DNA from: Ramlibacter alkalitolerans
Lineage (GTDB): Bacteria > Pseudomonadota > Gammaproteobacteria > Burkholderiales > Burkholderiaceae_C
Reading direction: 5' to 3'
NCBI RefSeq assembly: GCF_016722765.1
Contig: NZ_JAEQND010000002.1
Location: 310,001 to 374,000, forward strand
DNA length: 64,000 nucleotides
Of the stretch, positions 55,080 to 63,787 are shown in pieces. A program made the translations under genes and the position numbers. Positions within the stretch are counted from its first letter, which is position 1. Every line of letters begins with the position of its first letter. The notes under the pieces were generated by a model. That model was not told the origin of the DNA and did no database searches. It was given only the letters and a program-made list of their open reading frames with translations.

Positions 55080-55607
55080 TCAGAGCTCCACCACCCTGCG
55101 CGCGAACGCGTCCACGCTCGCCCAGTCGGTGAACTCCACGCAGGCGCGCGGGTCGGTCGGCCCGTGGGTGAGCCACATGATGAGGCGGATGACGTGGCGA
55201 TCGACGAAGCCGTACCTGCGGTAGTCGATCCTGCCGGCGAACACCCCCACCAGCGCCGGCCGCCAGGTCGTGAGCTTGCGGAAGCTGCGGATGTAGGGGC
55301 TGCCTTCGGGCGTGTCCTTGCCGGGCTTGCGGGCGACGGCGTTGACGGTGAAGAAGGCACTCGGGCGGCGTTCCAGCGCGGCTTGCTGCTGCCGGATGAA
55401 CGTGAAGACCTCCGGCCGGTGCTTGCCGTAGCGGATGCTGGCGCCGATCACGACCTTGTCGAAGCCGCCGGCATCCGGAGGCCCGCCGGCGCTGAGCGAC
55501 GCGAGCGTCACCGCGTGGCCGGCGTCCTCCAGCACGCCTTGCACGCGCTCGCAGATGCTGCGGGTGTGGCCGTCGACGGTGGAATAGGCGAGGAGGATGC
55601 GCGCCAT
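55080..55607 (-). CDS. hemG: Flavodoxin-like menaquinone-dependent protoporphyrinogen IX dehydrogenase (HemG-like)
   Basis: 175 residues, the HemG length. Flavodoxin FMN loop ILLAYSTVDGHTRSI at the N-terminus, then VVIGASIRYGKHRPEVFTFI, and the HemG-specific FVDRHVIRLIMWLTHGPTDP near residue 145. HemG oxidises protoporphyrinogen IX to protoporphyrin IX with quinone as acceptor in haem synthesis. The start at 55607 follows homology; the open frame reaches 55685. The residue pattern favours HemG over plain flavodoxin. Confidence 0.85.
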   Translation of the reverse strand: MARILLAYSTVDGHTRSICERVQGVLEDAGHAVTLASLSAGGPPDAGGFDKVVIGASIRYGKHRPEVFTFIRQQQAALERRPSAFFTVNAVARKPGKDTPEGSPYIRSFRKLTTWRPALVGVFAGRIDYRRYGFVDRHVIRLIMWLTHGPTDPRACVEFTDWASVDAFARRVVEL

Positions 55608-55713
55608 GGCAGGTGATCGGGACGAATGAGGGTCCCTCCACGCCATCGTGCCACCGTCCCGCGCGCGTTCCTTGACGCCGGCCAATCGCCGTGCGAATCG
55701 CCTTCGCCCGCGC

Positions 55714-56763
55714 CTACATCCTGAGTTTCGACGCGTATCCCGTCATCTCCAGGTAGCCGCGGCCGACGCGCCTGCCGTTGCCATCGAGCAGGTCCGACAG
55801 GCCCTCCCAGTAGATCGCGCCGGTGGAACGGCGGCTATCGAGCTCCTGGTTGTCGATCACCGCGCGCACGGTATAGAAGTCCGCCGGCGTGCGCACCATC
55901 CATTCGACCGGGTAGCTCGCATTCGACAGCGGGCTGGTCCAGCGCCGCTGCGGCCGGAACTCGGTCTCGCCCCGGCTGGCGACGTAGAGATCGCCGCGCG
56001 CACTGCGGAAGCTGCCGCCGTCCCACACCGTGCTGCCGTCCTTGCGCCGGATGCGAAAGGACATGAGCGCGCTGCCGTCGTCCAGGTTCATGCCGATCCA
56101 GTCCCAGCCGGCGGCCTCGGGATGCAGGTACTCGTCGCTGATCTCGTGGTCCATCCAGGCCTTGCCGGTGATCTCGAACGGCCGGCCCTGCACCGTCAGG
56201 CGGCCGCTGACCGCCAGCTGCGGCTCGCTGTAGTAGTAGCTCGCCTGGGCCGGATCGGGGCCCTTGCGCGACAGGCCGTGGTCGCCTTGCAGCAGCACCG
56301 CCTGCGTGGGAGCGCAGCGCAGGTCGAGCGCGAAGTCGCCGGCCGGCACGACGGCGTGCCAGGCGCCACCCTCGCGCGCGAGCGACCAGTCGCGCAGCTT
56401 CAGCTTGCCGTCGCCCAGCGCCGCCTCGGCGATGCCGAAGCCGGCGCGCGCGATGCGCTGGTCGTGCAGCAGCTTGCCGGCCTGCACGTTGGTGACCGCC
56501 GCGTGCGCGAACAGCAGTTGTCTGGCGGCGAACTTCGACTGCATCTGCTGCGTGCCGTCCACCCGCGCGCGGAAGAAGGTCACCTGGAAGCCGAAGCTGC
56601 GCCCGCCCGCCTGCGCCGCGCCGGTGATGTACCACCACTCGGTGCGGAACTCGGGATGTGCGCCGTGGTCGGCCGGAAAGGCCAGCCGGCGCGCCGGCAG
56701 GGCGAGCGTGTGCCGCGCCAGCGCGAGCAGCGGCAGCGCGGCCAGCAAGGGCCGCCGGCGCAT
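55714..56763 (-). CDS. AttH/CrtC-like lipocalin-fold secreted protein
   Basis: 349 residues with a signal peptide (MRRRPLLAALPLLALARHTLA). The AttH/carotenoid 1,2-hydratase pattern is clear: HPEFRTEWWYITGAAQAGG, FGFQVTFFRARVDG, ASYYYSEPQLAVSGRL, GKAWMDHEISDEYL and WDWIGMNLDDGSALMSF. AttH is usually encoded with an AttE ATPase and AttFG permease; here it shares one base (TGATG) with the permease stop. Its role in that system is unknown; it may carry a hydrophobic ligand in the periplasm. Confidence 0.88.
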   Translation of the reverse strand: MRRRPLLAALPLLALARHTLALPARRLAFPADHGAHPEFRTEWWYITGAAQAGGRSFGFQVTFFRARVDGTQQMQSKFAARQLLFAHAAVTNVQAGKLLHDQRIARAGFGIAEAALGDGKLKLRDWSLAREGGAWHAVVPAGDFALDLRCAPTQAVLLQGDHGLSRKGPDPAQASYYYSEPQLAVSGRLTVQGRPFEITGKAWMDHEISDEYLHPEAAGWDWIGMNLDDGSALMSFRIRRKDGSTVWDGGSFRSARGDLYVASRGETEFRPQRRWTSPLSNASYPVEWMVRTPADFYTVRAVIDNQELDSRRSTGAIYWEGLSDLLDGNGRRVGRGYLEMTGYASKLRM

Positions 56764-59288
56764 CACCAGTCCTCCTTGACGGCGAGCACCGCATCGCGCG
56801 ATGCCGCCGCGCGGCCGGCGAGCCACGCGGTGACCGTGCCGGCGACGATGACGGCGGCGCACAGCGCCAGCAGCCGCGCCCAGGGCAGCAGCAGGTCCAT
56901 CGTCCAGTGGAAGCTCTGCGGATTCACCACGTCCACCAGCACCACGGCCACGGCCAGCCCCAGGCCCAGGCCGGCCAGCGCGCCGATCAGCGTCCACGCC
57001 GCGCCTTCGCCCGCCACCACGGCCAGCACCTGCCGGCGCGTGAGTCCCAGGTGCGCGAGCAGGCCGAACTCCTTGCGGCGCGCGAGCACCTGCGCGCTGA
57101 AGCTGGCCGCCACGCCGAACAGGCCGATCGCGATCGCCACCGCCTGCAGCCAGTAGGTGACCGCGAAGCTGCGGTCGAAGATGCGCAGCGAGATGTTGCG
57201 CACCTGCGAGGCCGAGGCGAAATCGATCAGGTCCGGGTTGCCCGTCTCGCGCGCCACCAGGGCGCGGATGCGCGCCTGCACGTCCTGCTCCGAGGCGTCG
57301 GGGGCGAGCCAGAGCTGCGCATCGTTGACGCGGGTGTCGCCGGTCAGGCGCAGGTAGTCGGCCTGGTCCACGATGATGGCGCCGCTTTGCCGCACGTAGT
57401 CGCGCCACACGCCGGCCACGGCGAAAGGGCCGCGGCCCAGCGCGCGCTCCAGCAGCGGCAGCGGCTGGCCCTTGCGGGCGCCGTACAGGTCCACCATCGC
57501 TTCGCTCACGTAGACCGGGATCGTCCCCGCCGGCACCGGCACGGGATCGCCCACCAGCGGCACGCCGCGATGCGGGTCGCCGACCGGGCGCGCCAGCAGC
57601 TCCACCGGCGGCCGCGCCGGATCGAGCAGCAGCAGGCGCAGGCGCTGCGTCGCCACGCGGGCCACGCCGGGCACCTGCGGCAGCGCGCGCACCAGTTCCG
57701 GCGTGAGGTAGGCCGTGTCGGCGGAGGCGGCGCTGAGGCTGGTGCGCAGGTACAGGTCCGCTGGCAGCACGACGTCGAGCCAGTCCGAGACCGACTGGCG
57801 AAAGCTCGCGACCATCACCGTGAGCGCCACGGCGAGGCTCAGCGCCGCCACCACCCCGCTCACGGCCACCGCAGCGCTCTCGCGCACCCGGCGTGCGCGT
57901 TCGACCGCCAGCAGCGGCAGCAGCCGGTGTGCCACAAGGGGCGCGAGCCGGTCGTAGAACCAGCCGACGGCGCCCGGCAACACCGAGATGCCGCCCACCA
58001 GCAGCAGGCCCACCGAGACGTAGGCCGCGAGCGGGATGCCGGCGATCGGCGGCAGCAGCGCGAGTGCGACGGCGGCGGCCAGCGCCAGCCATCCCGCCCA
58101 ATGATGGCGCCCGCGCGGCAGGCCGGTGCCCAGGCCCTTGAGCGTCTGCGCCAGCGGCAGCCGCGCCGCGCTGCGCGCCGGCAGCCAGCCGCCGGCCATC
58201 GCCGCGACCACGCCCAGCACGCCGTACCCCGCGGCGGCGAGGCCGTCCCATTGCAGCTGCGGCTGCACGCCCGGGAAGTAGCCGCCGCCCAGGTCGCCCG
58301 AGAGAAAGGACAACGCGGCCGCTGCCAGCCCGGTGCCCAGCGCGACACCGGCGCCGCTCCCCACGACGCCCAGCAAGGCGGATTCGGTGAGCACCAGGCG
58401 CAGGCGCTCGCGCGCCGTGAGCCCCAGCACGCCCAGCAGCGCGAACTGCTGCGCGCGCCGCGCCACGCTGAGCGCCAGCACCGAGAACACCAGGAAGGCC
58501 CCGGTGAAGAGCGCGACCAGCGCCAGCACCGTGAGGTTCACGCGGTAGGCGCGCGAGAGCTGGCTGACCCGCTGGCCGCTGTCCTGCGGCTCGGCCGCCT
58601 GCACGCCGGCGGGCCACTGCTGCGCGCGCAGCCAGTCGGCCGGGTTGACGCCGGCCTTGAGCCGCACGTCGATGCGGGTGAGCTGGCCGCCCCGGCCGAA
58701 CAGGTCCTGCGCGGCGGCGATGTCCATGACGGCGAGCGGACCACCGCCGGCCCCCGTGGAGCCCGCCACGCGCAGCTCGCGCAAGGCCAGGCCGGCCTGC
58801 AGACGGACGCGCTCGGCCGGGAGCACCTGGCGCGCCGCCGCATTGAGGAACACGGTGTCCGGCGCCAGCACGGAGAGGCGGTCGACGCCTTCGTCCGGCA
58901 CCGGCACCAGTTGCGGCGCGGTGGCGCCGACCACCAGCGCGTCGATGCCCAGCACGCGCACGGCGGTGCGGGCGCCGTCCCGCGCGAGCGCCAGCGTCTG
59001 CAGTTCGAGCACCGGGCTGGCCCAGGCGACGCGCGTGTCGGTCGCGACGCGGGCATAGAGCGATTCGTCGAGGGCGCCCTGCGCGGCGCGCAGTTCCAGG
59101 TCCGGCTCACCGCCGGCGGAGCGCGCCGCGCTGGAAAACTCGTCCAGCGCCGATGCGTTGATCAGGTGGACGGAAAACGCGAGGGCCACGCCCAGCATGA
59201 CCGCGAACACCGCGGTCGCGTTGCGCCAGGCGTGGTGCCTGAGTTCCTGCCAGGAGTAGGTCGCGAGGAGCGCGAGCATGCGGCCCAT
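56763..59288 (-). CDS. FtsX-type ABC permease, double-length (AttFG-like)
   Basis: 841 residues. One helix at the N-terminus, a large periplasmic domain (about 45-250), then helices near 265-390, a second set near 405-450, another periplasmic domain, and four helices in the C-terminal part (about 690-830): two FtsX/MacB-core units as in LolC/E and AttFG permeases. Such permeases act by mechanotransmission with an ATPase on lipids or lipoproteins. Start could be 59288 or 59279 (MLALLATYS). The likely ATPase gene lies 3.9 kb away at 63143. Confidence 0.88.
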   Translation of the reverse strand: MGRMLALLATYSWQELRHHAWRNATAVFAVMLGVALAFSVHLINASALDEFSSAARSAGGEPDLELRAAQGALDESLYARVATDTRVAWASPVLELQTLALARDGARTAVRVLGIDALVVGATAPQLVPVPDEGVDRLSVLAPDTVFLNAAARQVLPAERVRLQAGLALRELRVAGSTGAGGGPLAVMDIAAAQDLFGRGGQLTRIDVRLKAGVNPADWLRAQQWPAGVQAAEPQDSGQRVSQLSRAYRVNLTVLALVALFTGAFLVFSVLALSVARRAQQFALLGVLGLTARERLRLVLTESALLGVVGSGAGVALGTGLAAAALSFLSGDLGGGYFPGVQPQLQWDGLAAAGYGVLGVVAAMAGGWLPARSAARLPLAQTLKGLGTGLPRGRHHWAGWLALAAAVALALLPPIAGIPLAAYVSVGLLLVGGISVLPGAVGWFYDRLAPLVAHRLLPLLAVERARRVRESAAVAVSGVVAALSLAVALTVMVASFRQSVSDWLDVVLPADLYLRTSLSAASADTAYLTPELVRALPQVPGVARVATQRLRLLLLDPARPPVELLARPVGDPHRGVPLVGDPVPVPAGTIPVYVSEAMVDLYGARKGQPLPLLERALGRGPFAVAGVWRDYVRQSGAIIVDQADYLRLTGDTRVNDAQLWLAPDASEQDVQARIRALVARETGNPDLIDFASASQVRNISLRIFDRSFAVTYWLQAVAIAIGLFGVAASFSAQVLARRKEFGLLAHLGLTRRQVLAVVAGEGAAWTLIGALAGLGLGLAVAVVLVDVVNPQSFHWTMDLLLPWARLLALCAAVIVAGTVTAWLAGRAAASRDAVLAVKEDW

Positions 59289-59317
59289 TGTGCCGCTGCG
59301 CGCGCGCCGCTACGGAC

Positions 59318-59797
59318 CTACGCCATCTCTCCCATCAGTTCTTCCTTGCGCGTCATCAGCTCGTCGCGCATGGCCACCAGGTCCAGCTTGCGGGCGGCGC
59401 GCGCCTTCGGGAAGATCTCGCCGCGCTCTTCCTTCACGTGGTGGTCGATGTACTCGCCCAGGACCGTCACCTTGGCGTCGAACATCTCGTCGGCCTCGCC
59501 CATGCCCTCGATCTGCGCGATCAGGTCCTTGGCGGACTGGTGCTCGACTTCGGCCTCGGCGATGGTGTCGGTGTCCCTGAGCACCTCGCGCAGCGCCGGA
59601 TAGAAGATCTCTTCCTCGATCTGCGCGTGCACGGTCAGCTCGTGGCAGATCTGCCGGGCCAGGTCCATCTTCTTCTGCGCGACGGTGCGGCCGCGCGAGT
59701 TCGTCAGTTCCTCGTACTGCTTGAACAGCTTCTTCACCGCCCGGTGATCGGCGTCGAGCAGGTCGCAAGCATCTTTTTCGCCTCGGGTGTTGGGCAT
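59318..59797 (-). CDS. Hemerythrin (HHE) domain protein
   Basis: 159 residues. Diiron ligands fit the hemerythrin fold: DADHRAVKKLFKQY (His18), CHELTVHAQIEEEIFYP, EVEHQSAKDLI and EYIDHHVKEERGEIFP. Related proteins bind O2 or NO, or protect iron-sulfur clusters. The C-terminus is a charged helix (MRDELMTRKEELMG). Divergent from the coiled-coil gene at 60018 across 220 bases, which hold no other gene. Confidence 0.92.
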   Translation of the reverse strand: MPNTRGEKDACDLLDADHRAVKKLFKQYEELTNSRGRTVAQKKMDLARQICHELTVHAQIEEEIFYPALREVLRDTDTIAEAEVEHQSAKDLIAQIEGMGEADEMFDAKVTVLGEYIDHHVKEERGEIFPKARAARKLDLVAMRDELMTRKEELMGEMA

Positions 59798-60017
59798 GGA
59801 TCGTTCTCCTTTGAAAAGGTCCAGCCATGATCCGCACGGCCGCGGCACGCCCATGTAGGAAAACAGCGGTATCCGCGGCTGTGCCTGACCGACGGGAATG
59901 CGGGTGCGCACCCGTGCCGGACGCGGGCTGATCCGGCGGCCACGCGCGCCGCTGTCGGACCGCTCAGGCTTGCTGCATTCACTACCCTCCACGCTGGTCT
60001 GGAAAGAAAGGAGTCCC

Positions 60018-60278
60018 ATGAATCCCCTGCCGCATCCGAACATCGAACGGGCGAAGAGCAAGACGGTGGAGGTCCAGCGCGAGCTCGAGGTCGCCAGTGC
60101 GGAACTGGGCCTGACGCATGGCGCGCTGGAACGCGAGCTGCCGCAGAACGTGAAGCAGAAGAGCGACATCGCCTGGGCGATCCGCCAGAACGCGGAACTG
60201 GAGCGCAAGGTGCAGCAGGCCGCCGAGGACCTGGAGCACGTCACCGAGCTGCTCGAGCAGGTCCAGGACACCGCCTGA
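60018..60278 (+). CDS. Small coiled-coil hypothetical protein
   Basis: 86 residues from ATG 60018, preceded by the strong ribosome site AAAGGAG. Mostly heptad-like charged helix (SKTVEVQRELEVASAELGL, then NAELERKVQQAAEDLEHVTE), no signal or membrane segment. Function unknown. It may share a regulatory region with the divergent hemerythrin gene. Confidence 0.7.
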   Translation: MNPLPHPNIERAKSKTVEVQRELEVASAELGLTHGALERELPQNVKQKSDIAWAIRQNAELERKVQQAAEDLEHVTELLEQVQDTA

Positions 60279-60344
60279 GCGCATGGCCGCGCAGGTCCGC
60301 GTCTAGAATCGCGAGGCAGTCGCAGTCATGGGGGCAAGGCCGAA

Positions 60345-60740
60345 TTGAGCGTGCGTGTTTTCCTGGTCGAGGACATGCAGCAGGTGCAGGGCGTGGTGGC
60401 CGACCTGCTGGCGAGCCTGGGCGATTTCCGGTTGGTCGGGGCCACCCGCACCGAAGCCGAAGCGAAGCTGTGGCTGGAGGAAAACGCCGGCGCCTGGGAC
60501 CTGGCGATCATCGACCTTGTCCTGGATCAAGGCACCGGCATGGCCGTGATCCCCCGGGCCCGGGATGCGATGGGGGGCGAGGGCGCTAACATCGTGGTCT
60601 TCAGCGACTACGCGAGCGACGGCATCCACAACCACTGCCTGAAGCTCGGCGCCGACGCCGTGTTCCTCAAATCGCAGACCCGGGAATTCATGGACTACTG
60701 TTCCGAGCTTGGCGGCCTCGCGGCCGCGACCGCATCATGA
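60345..60740 (+). CDS. Stand-alone receiver-domain response regulator
   Basis: 131 residues from a TTG at 60345 (GTG at 60351 is the alternative). Receiver features: VFLVEDMQQVQG with the acidic pair, phosphoacceptor Asp in DLAIIDLVLDQGTG, Ser/Thr switch in VVFSDYAS and conserved Lys in VFLKSQT. No output domain. A TAGAAT element at 60304-60309 could be its -10. The stop overlaps the DsbG-like gene by 4 bases, an odd pairing of phosphosignalling with periplasmic redox. Confidence 0.85.
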   Translation: MSVRVFLVEDMQQVQGVVADLLASLGDFRLVGATRTEAEAKLWLEENAGAWDLAIIDLVLDQGTGMAVIPRARDAMGGEGANIVVFSDYASDGIHNHCLKLGADAVFLKSQTREFMDYCSELGGLAAATAS

Positions 60741-61339
60741 AGCGCCGCCTCGTGCTCACCGCCTCGGCCGCCGCCTGCCTGCTGGCCGCCTGCGGCAAGG
60801 AATCGACTTCCGGCGACGGCAGCAGCGCCGGCGGCAGTGGCGGCAAGCCCGCGCCGCAGCCGGTCTCCATCGAGGCGATCGAGCAGAAGGCCAAGGGCTT
60901 CAACGTCGGCTCCACGATGGCCGCGCGCGTGATCTACGTGTTCTTCGATCCGCAGTGCCCGCACTGCGCCGCGCTGTGGGAGAACGTCAAGCCGCTGAAG
61001 TCGCAGGCGCGCTTCGTGTGGATCCCGGTGGGCCTGATCGGCGACAAGAGCGTGGCCCAGGGGGCCGCGATCCTGGGCGCGTCGGACCCCGTCACGAAGA
61101 TGGAGGAGAACGAAGCCTCCGTGCGCGGCCAGCAGGGCGGCATCAGCGCGATGGGCGTGGAAGACGCGCAGAAGGACGCCATCAAGGCCAACACCGCGCT
61201 CTTCACCAGCTTCGGTTTCACCGGCGTCCCGACCATCGTCGGCAAGCATGCGCAGACCGGCGGCGTGGTGACGATCGACGGCGCCGTGCCGGCGGTCACG
61301 CTGGCGCAGAAACTGGGCTTGACGGCGCCGGGCGGCTGA
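60737..61339 (+). CDS. DsbG/DsbC-like thiol:disulfide lipoprotein
   Basis: 200 residues. Lipoprotein signal with lipobox LLAACG (Cys19), a Gly/Ser/Pro linker, then a thioredoxin fold with active site CPHC in FFDPQCPHCAALW near residue 75 and cis-Pro in FTGVPTIVG. It lacks the N-terminal DsbC dimerisation domain, so it is monomer-like. Likely catalyses disulfide reduction or exchange in the periplasm. Coupled to the receiver-domain gene by ATGA. Confidence 0.88.
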   Translation: MKRRLVLTASAAACLLAACGKESTSGDGSSAGGSGGKPAPQPVSIEAIEQKAKGFNVGSTMAARVIYVFFDPQCPHCAALWENVKPLKSQARFVWIPVGLIGDKSVAQGAAILGASDPVTKMEENEASVRGQQGGISAMGVEDAQKDAIKANTALFTSFGFTGVPTIVGKHAQTGGVVTIDGAVPAVTLAQKLGLTAPGG

Positions 61340-61380
61340 GCGCGCGCGGTTCGCGCGTCGGCGCTGGCTGTCGGTATGCG

Positions 61381-61438
61381 TAGGCTGGCGGTGAGCGCCG
61401 CAGGCCGAACCCCAGCGCTTCCCGCATCGCTGGGGTTC
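61381..61438. repeat. Left part of an IS-interrupted 88-bp palindromic element
   Basis: TAGGCTGGCGGTGA (61381-61394) and the inner arms AACCCCAGCG (61408-61417) and CGCTGGGGTT (61428-61437) match the intact copy at 43806-43893. The expected right outer arm is missing here and is found at 63091-63120, on the other side of the insertion. GGGTTC at 61433-61438 is the left copy of the target duplication. Confidence 0.85.
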
Positions 61439-63084
61439 AGGCTGTGTATTAATCTAGTTGGGTCCACCAGGAGTGCCCGCCGAGCGTTGATGGCAAGGGC
61501 ATCTCACTGGAGGTGGAATGGGACATCGGCGAGGAGAGAGCCGCCAGCAGGTGGCACTGTTTCCCGTGATGCTGGACGAGTTGGTCCAGCAGGATGCGCT
61601 TGTTCGGGTCATCGACGCGTGGGTGGGATCGCTGGACCTTCACAAGTTGGGCTTCGGCAAGGCGAAGGCGCAAGTCAGGGGCGCGCCTCCCTATGACCCG
61701 GCCGACCTGCTGAAGCTGTATCTGTGGGGCTACCTCAACGCTGTTCGTTCCACGCGTGCGCTGGAACGCGAATGCCACCGCGACGTGGAGTGCATGTGGC
61801 TGCTCGGAAGACTCGCGCCGGACCACAAGACGATCGCGGAGTTCCGCCGCACCAATACGGATGCTCTGGTTGGCGCATGCGCGGGCTTCGTCGGGTTTGC
61901 GCGCTGCAAGCGGCTGATCACCGGCAACGTGGTCGCAATCGACGGCAGCAAGATCCGCGCAGTCGCCTCGCGCAAGGCGGTGCTGCACAAGAACGAGCTG
62001 CTCGAGCAGGCCAAGCGCAACGCCCAGGAGATCGAACAATACCTGCAACTGCTCGATACGCAGGACAGCAGGGAAGAGGCAGGGGTGGTGCGCAGCCAGG
62101 ACGTACGGCGTGCGCTCAAGCAGTTGCAGGATAAGCACGAACAAGTCCAGGCGCAGCTGCAGCGGCTTGAGCAAGGACGCGGCACAACTGCGGTGATGAG
62201 CGAGCCGGATGCACAGGTGATGGGGCATGCGAGCAGCCGCACTCCCGCCTACAACCTGCAGACAGCCGTGGAGAGCGACAGCCACCTGATCGTGGCTCAC
62301 GAGGTCACCAGCGAGGCCAACGATCAGCGGCAACTGCAGCCCATGGCCGAAGCCGCCAGCGCCGCTCTGGGGCAGCCCGTGATCGGCGTAGCTGACGCGG
62401 GGTATGCGAATGCCGAGCAGATGCACGACCTGCAGGCGCAGGGCATCACCACCTATGTGGCGGAGAACCGCACGGTGAACAATCGCGGCGACGGGACACT
62501 GTATGACCGCAGCGTCTTCAGCTACGACCGTGAACGCGACTGCTTCACCTGCCCGGCGGGCAAGCTGCTGCAACGCAGCGGCGAGCACAAGAAAAACAAG
62601 CTCGTGATCTACGCAGCCAAGGCAAAGGAGTGCGGCAGCTGCCCCCAAAAGGCCGCTTGTACGCAAGCCCGTCGACGACACGTGACGCGCCACCTGTATG
62701 AGGATGCGCGCGAGGCAAATGCGCAACGCGTCGCACAGCACCCGGAGATGATGCGACTGCGGCAACAGACGGTGGAGCACCCGTTTGCCGACCTGAAGTA
62801 CCGCATTCTGGGAACCGCGCGGCTATTGATGCGGGGAATGCAGGGTGCCAGAGGCGAGCTGAGCCTGGCAGTGCTGGCGTACAACCTGAAGCGCGCCTTC
62901 AACATGAAGGGCGCGACCTGGATGCAGCAGGCGATCCAGGGGTAAGTGCCCCTTTTTTTCGTTCGTCGACCCCAAAAGGCCTCGCCTGCGGCAGAGAACG
63001 CATCGGCAGCCGCGACGAATCGAGATCCGCCCCGCCGACGGCGCTCGAAGCTCCACCGCCGCGCCGCGATTACTTACACAGCCT
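61439..63084 (+). mobile_element. IS1182-like insertion sequence
   Basis: 1646 bp. Perfect 10-bp terminal inverted repeats: AGGCTGTGTA (61439-61448) and TACACAGCCT (63075-63084). The 6-bp direct repeats GGGTTC at 61433-61438 and 63085-63090 flank it as a target duplication. It contains one transposase gene with 79 bases before it and 139 bases after it. It lies between the converging DsbG-like and ABC ATPase genes and disrupts neither. The intact ends and reading frame suggest a recent, possibly still mobile copy. Confidence 0.85.
61518..62945 (+). CDS. IS1182 family transposase
   Basis: 475 residues, full length. N-terminal DUF772-type domain (YDPADLLKLYLWGYLNAVRS, then RNTDALVG-like helix) and a DDE catalytic core: Asp in NVVAIDGSKIRAVAS, Asp in GVADAGYANAEQM and Glu in TVEHPFADLKYRI. 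A coiled coil lies near residues 160-230 (LLEQAKRNAQEIEQYLQLLD). A zinc-like Cys group (CFTCPAGK, CGSCPQKAAC) is typical of the family. GGAGGTGGA precedes the ATG. Confidence 0.93.
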   Translation: MGHRRGESRQQVALFPVMLDELVQQDALVRVIDAWVGSLDLHKLGFGKAKAQVRGAPPYDPADLLKLYLWGYLNAVRSTRALERECHRDVECMWLLGRLAPDHKTIAEFRRTNTDALVGACAGFVGFARCKRLITGNVVAIDGSKIRAVASRKAVLHKNELLEQAKRNAQEIEQYLQLLDTQDSREEAGVVRSQDVRRALKQLQDKHEQVQAQLQRLEQGRGTTAVMSEPDAQVMGHASSRTPAYNLQTAVESDSHLIVAHEVTSEANDQRQLQPMAEAASAALGQPVIGVADAGYANAEQMHDLQAQGITTYVAENRTVNNRGDGTLYDRSVFSYDRERDCFTCPAGKLLQRSGEHKKNKLVIYAAKAKECGSCPQKAACTQARRRHVTRHLYEDAREANAQRVAQHPEMMRLRQQTVEHPFADLKYRILGTARLLMRGMQGARGELSLAVLAYNLKRAFNMKGATWMQQAIQG

Positions 63085-63120
63085 GGGTTCGCGCGCTTCG
63101 CGGCTCACCACCAGCCTGCA
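63085..63120. repeat. Right part of the IS-interrupted palindromic element
   Basis: GGGTTC (63085-63090) is the right target duplicate. It continues into GCGCGCTTCGCGGCTCACC and the outer arm TCACCACCAGCCTG (63105-63118), which matches 12 of 14 bases of the inverse of the left arm at 61381. Joining 61381-61438 to 63091-63120 restores an 88-bp palindrome. Confidence 0.82.
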
Positions 63121-63142
63121 GGAGTCCCTCCACCGCGCAAGC

Positions 63143-63787
63143 TCACGCGCCGACCCCGTCGCTCCTCAGGTGCAGCACCCGGTCGGCTTGCGCGGCGGCG
63201 GAGGCCGAGTGCGTGACCAGCACCAGCGCCGCACCACTTTCCTGCGCCTGGGCGCGCAGCACTTCCATGACGCGCGCCGCCGTCTGCGGATCGAGGTTGC
63301 CGGTCGGCTCGTCGGCCAGCAGCAGCTTCGGGCCATGCACCACGGCGCGCGCGATCGCCACGCGCTGCAGCTGGCCGCCGCTGAGTTCCTGCGGCAGCCG
63401 ATGCCCCAGGCCCTCGAGTCCCACGGCGTGCAGCACCTGCGCCACCCGCTTCGCGTTGGGCCGACCGAGCAGCAGCAGCGGCAGGCCCACGTTCTGTGCC
63501 ACGTCCAGGTGCGGCAGCACGTGGAAGGCCTGGAACACGAAACCGAGCTTTTCCCGCCGCAGCAGCGCGCGGCCTTCGTCGCCGAGCGTCGCCAGGTCCA
63601 CGCCGTCGACGACGACGCGGCCGGCCTGCCACACGTCCAGCCCCGCCATGCAATTGAGCAGGGTGGACTTGCCCACGCCGGACTCGCCGACGATGGCGAC
63701 GAACTCGCGCGCCGCGACGTCGAGCGTCACGTCGCGGAACACGTCCACCTCGCCATAGCGTTTCGCCAGTCCCTGCACTTCGAGCAT
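63143..63787 (-). CDS. ABC transporter ATPase (LolD/AttE-like)
   Basis: 214 residues, the size of LolD-type ATPases. Walker A GESGVGKST, signature LSGGQLQRV, Walker B LLLADEPTGNLD, and H-loop VLVTHSASAA. Such ATPases pair with FtsX-type permeases; the AttFG-like permease at 56763-59288 is the natural partner by family though it is 3.9 kb away. The start shares one base with the miaA stop (TGATG), so it is coupled to miaA. Its 3' end faces the split palindrome. Confidence 0.9.
   Translation of the reverse strand: MLEVQGLAKRYGEVDVFRDVTLDVAAREFVAIVGESGVGKSTLLNCMAGLDVWQAGRVVVDGVDLATLGDEGRALLRREKLGFVFQAFHVLPHLDVAQNVGLPLLLLGRPNAKRVAQVLHAVGLEGLGHRLPQELSGGQLQRVAIARAVVHGPKLLLADEPTGNLDPQTAARVMEVLRAQAQESGAALVLVTHSASAAAQADRVLHLRSDGVGA

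Noticed and set aside
61456..62975. IS ends at the similar motifs TTGGGTCCAC and (inverted) TGGGGTCGAC
   Set aside because: These match at only 8 of 10 bases and have no target duplication, whereas the outer pair AGGCTGTGTA/TACACAGCCT is perfect and flanked by GGGTTC repeats.
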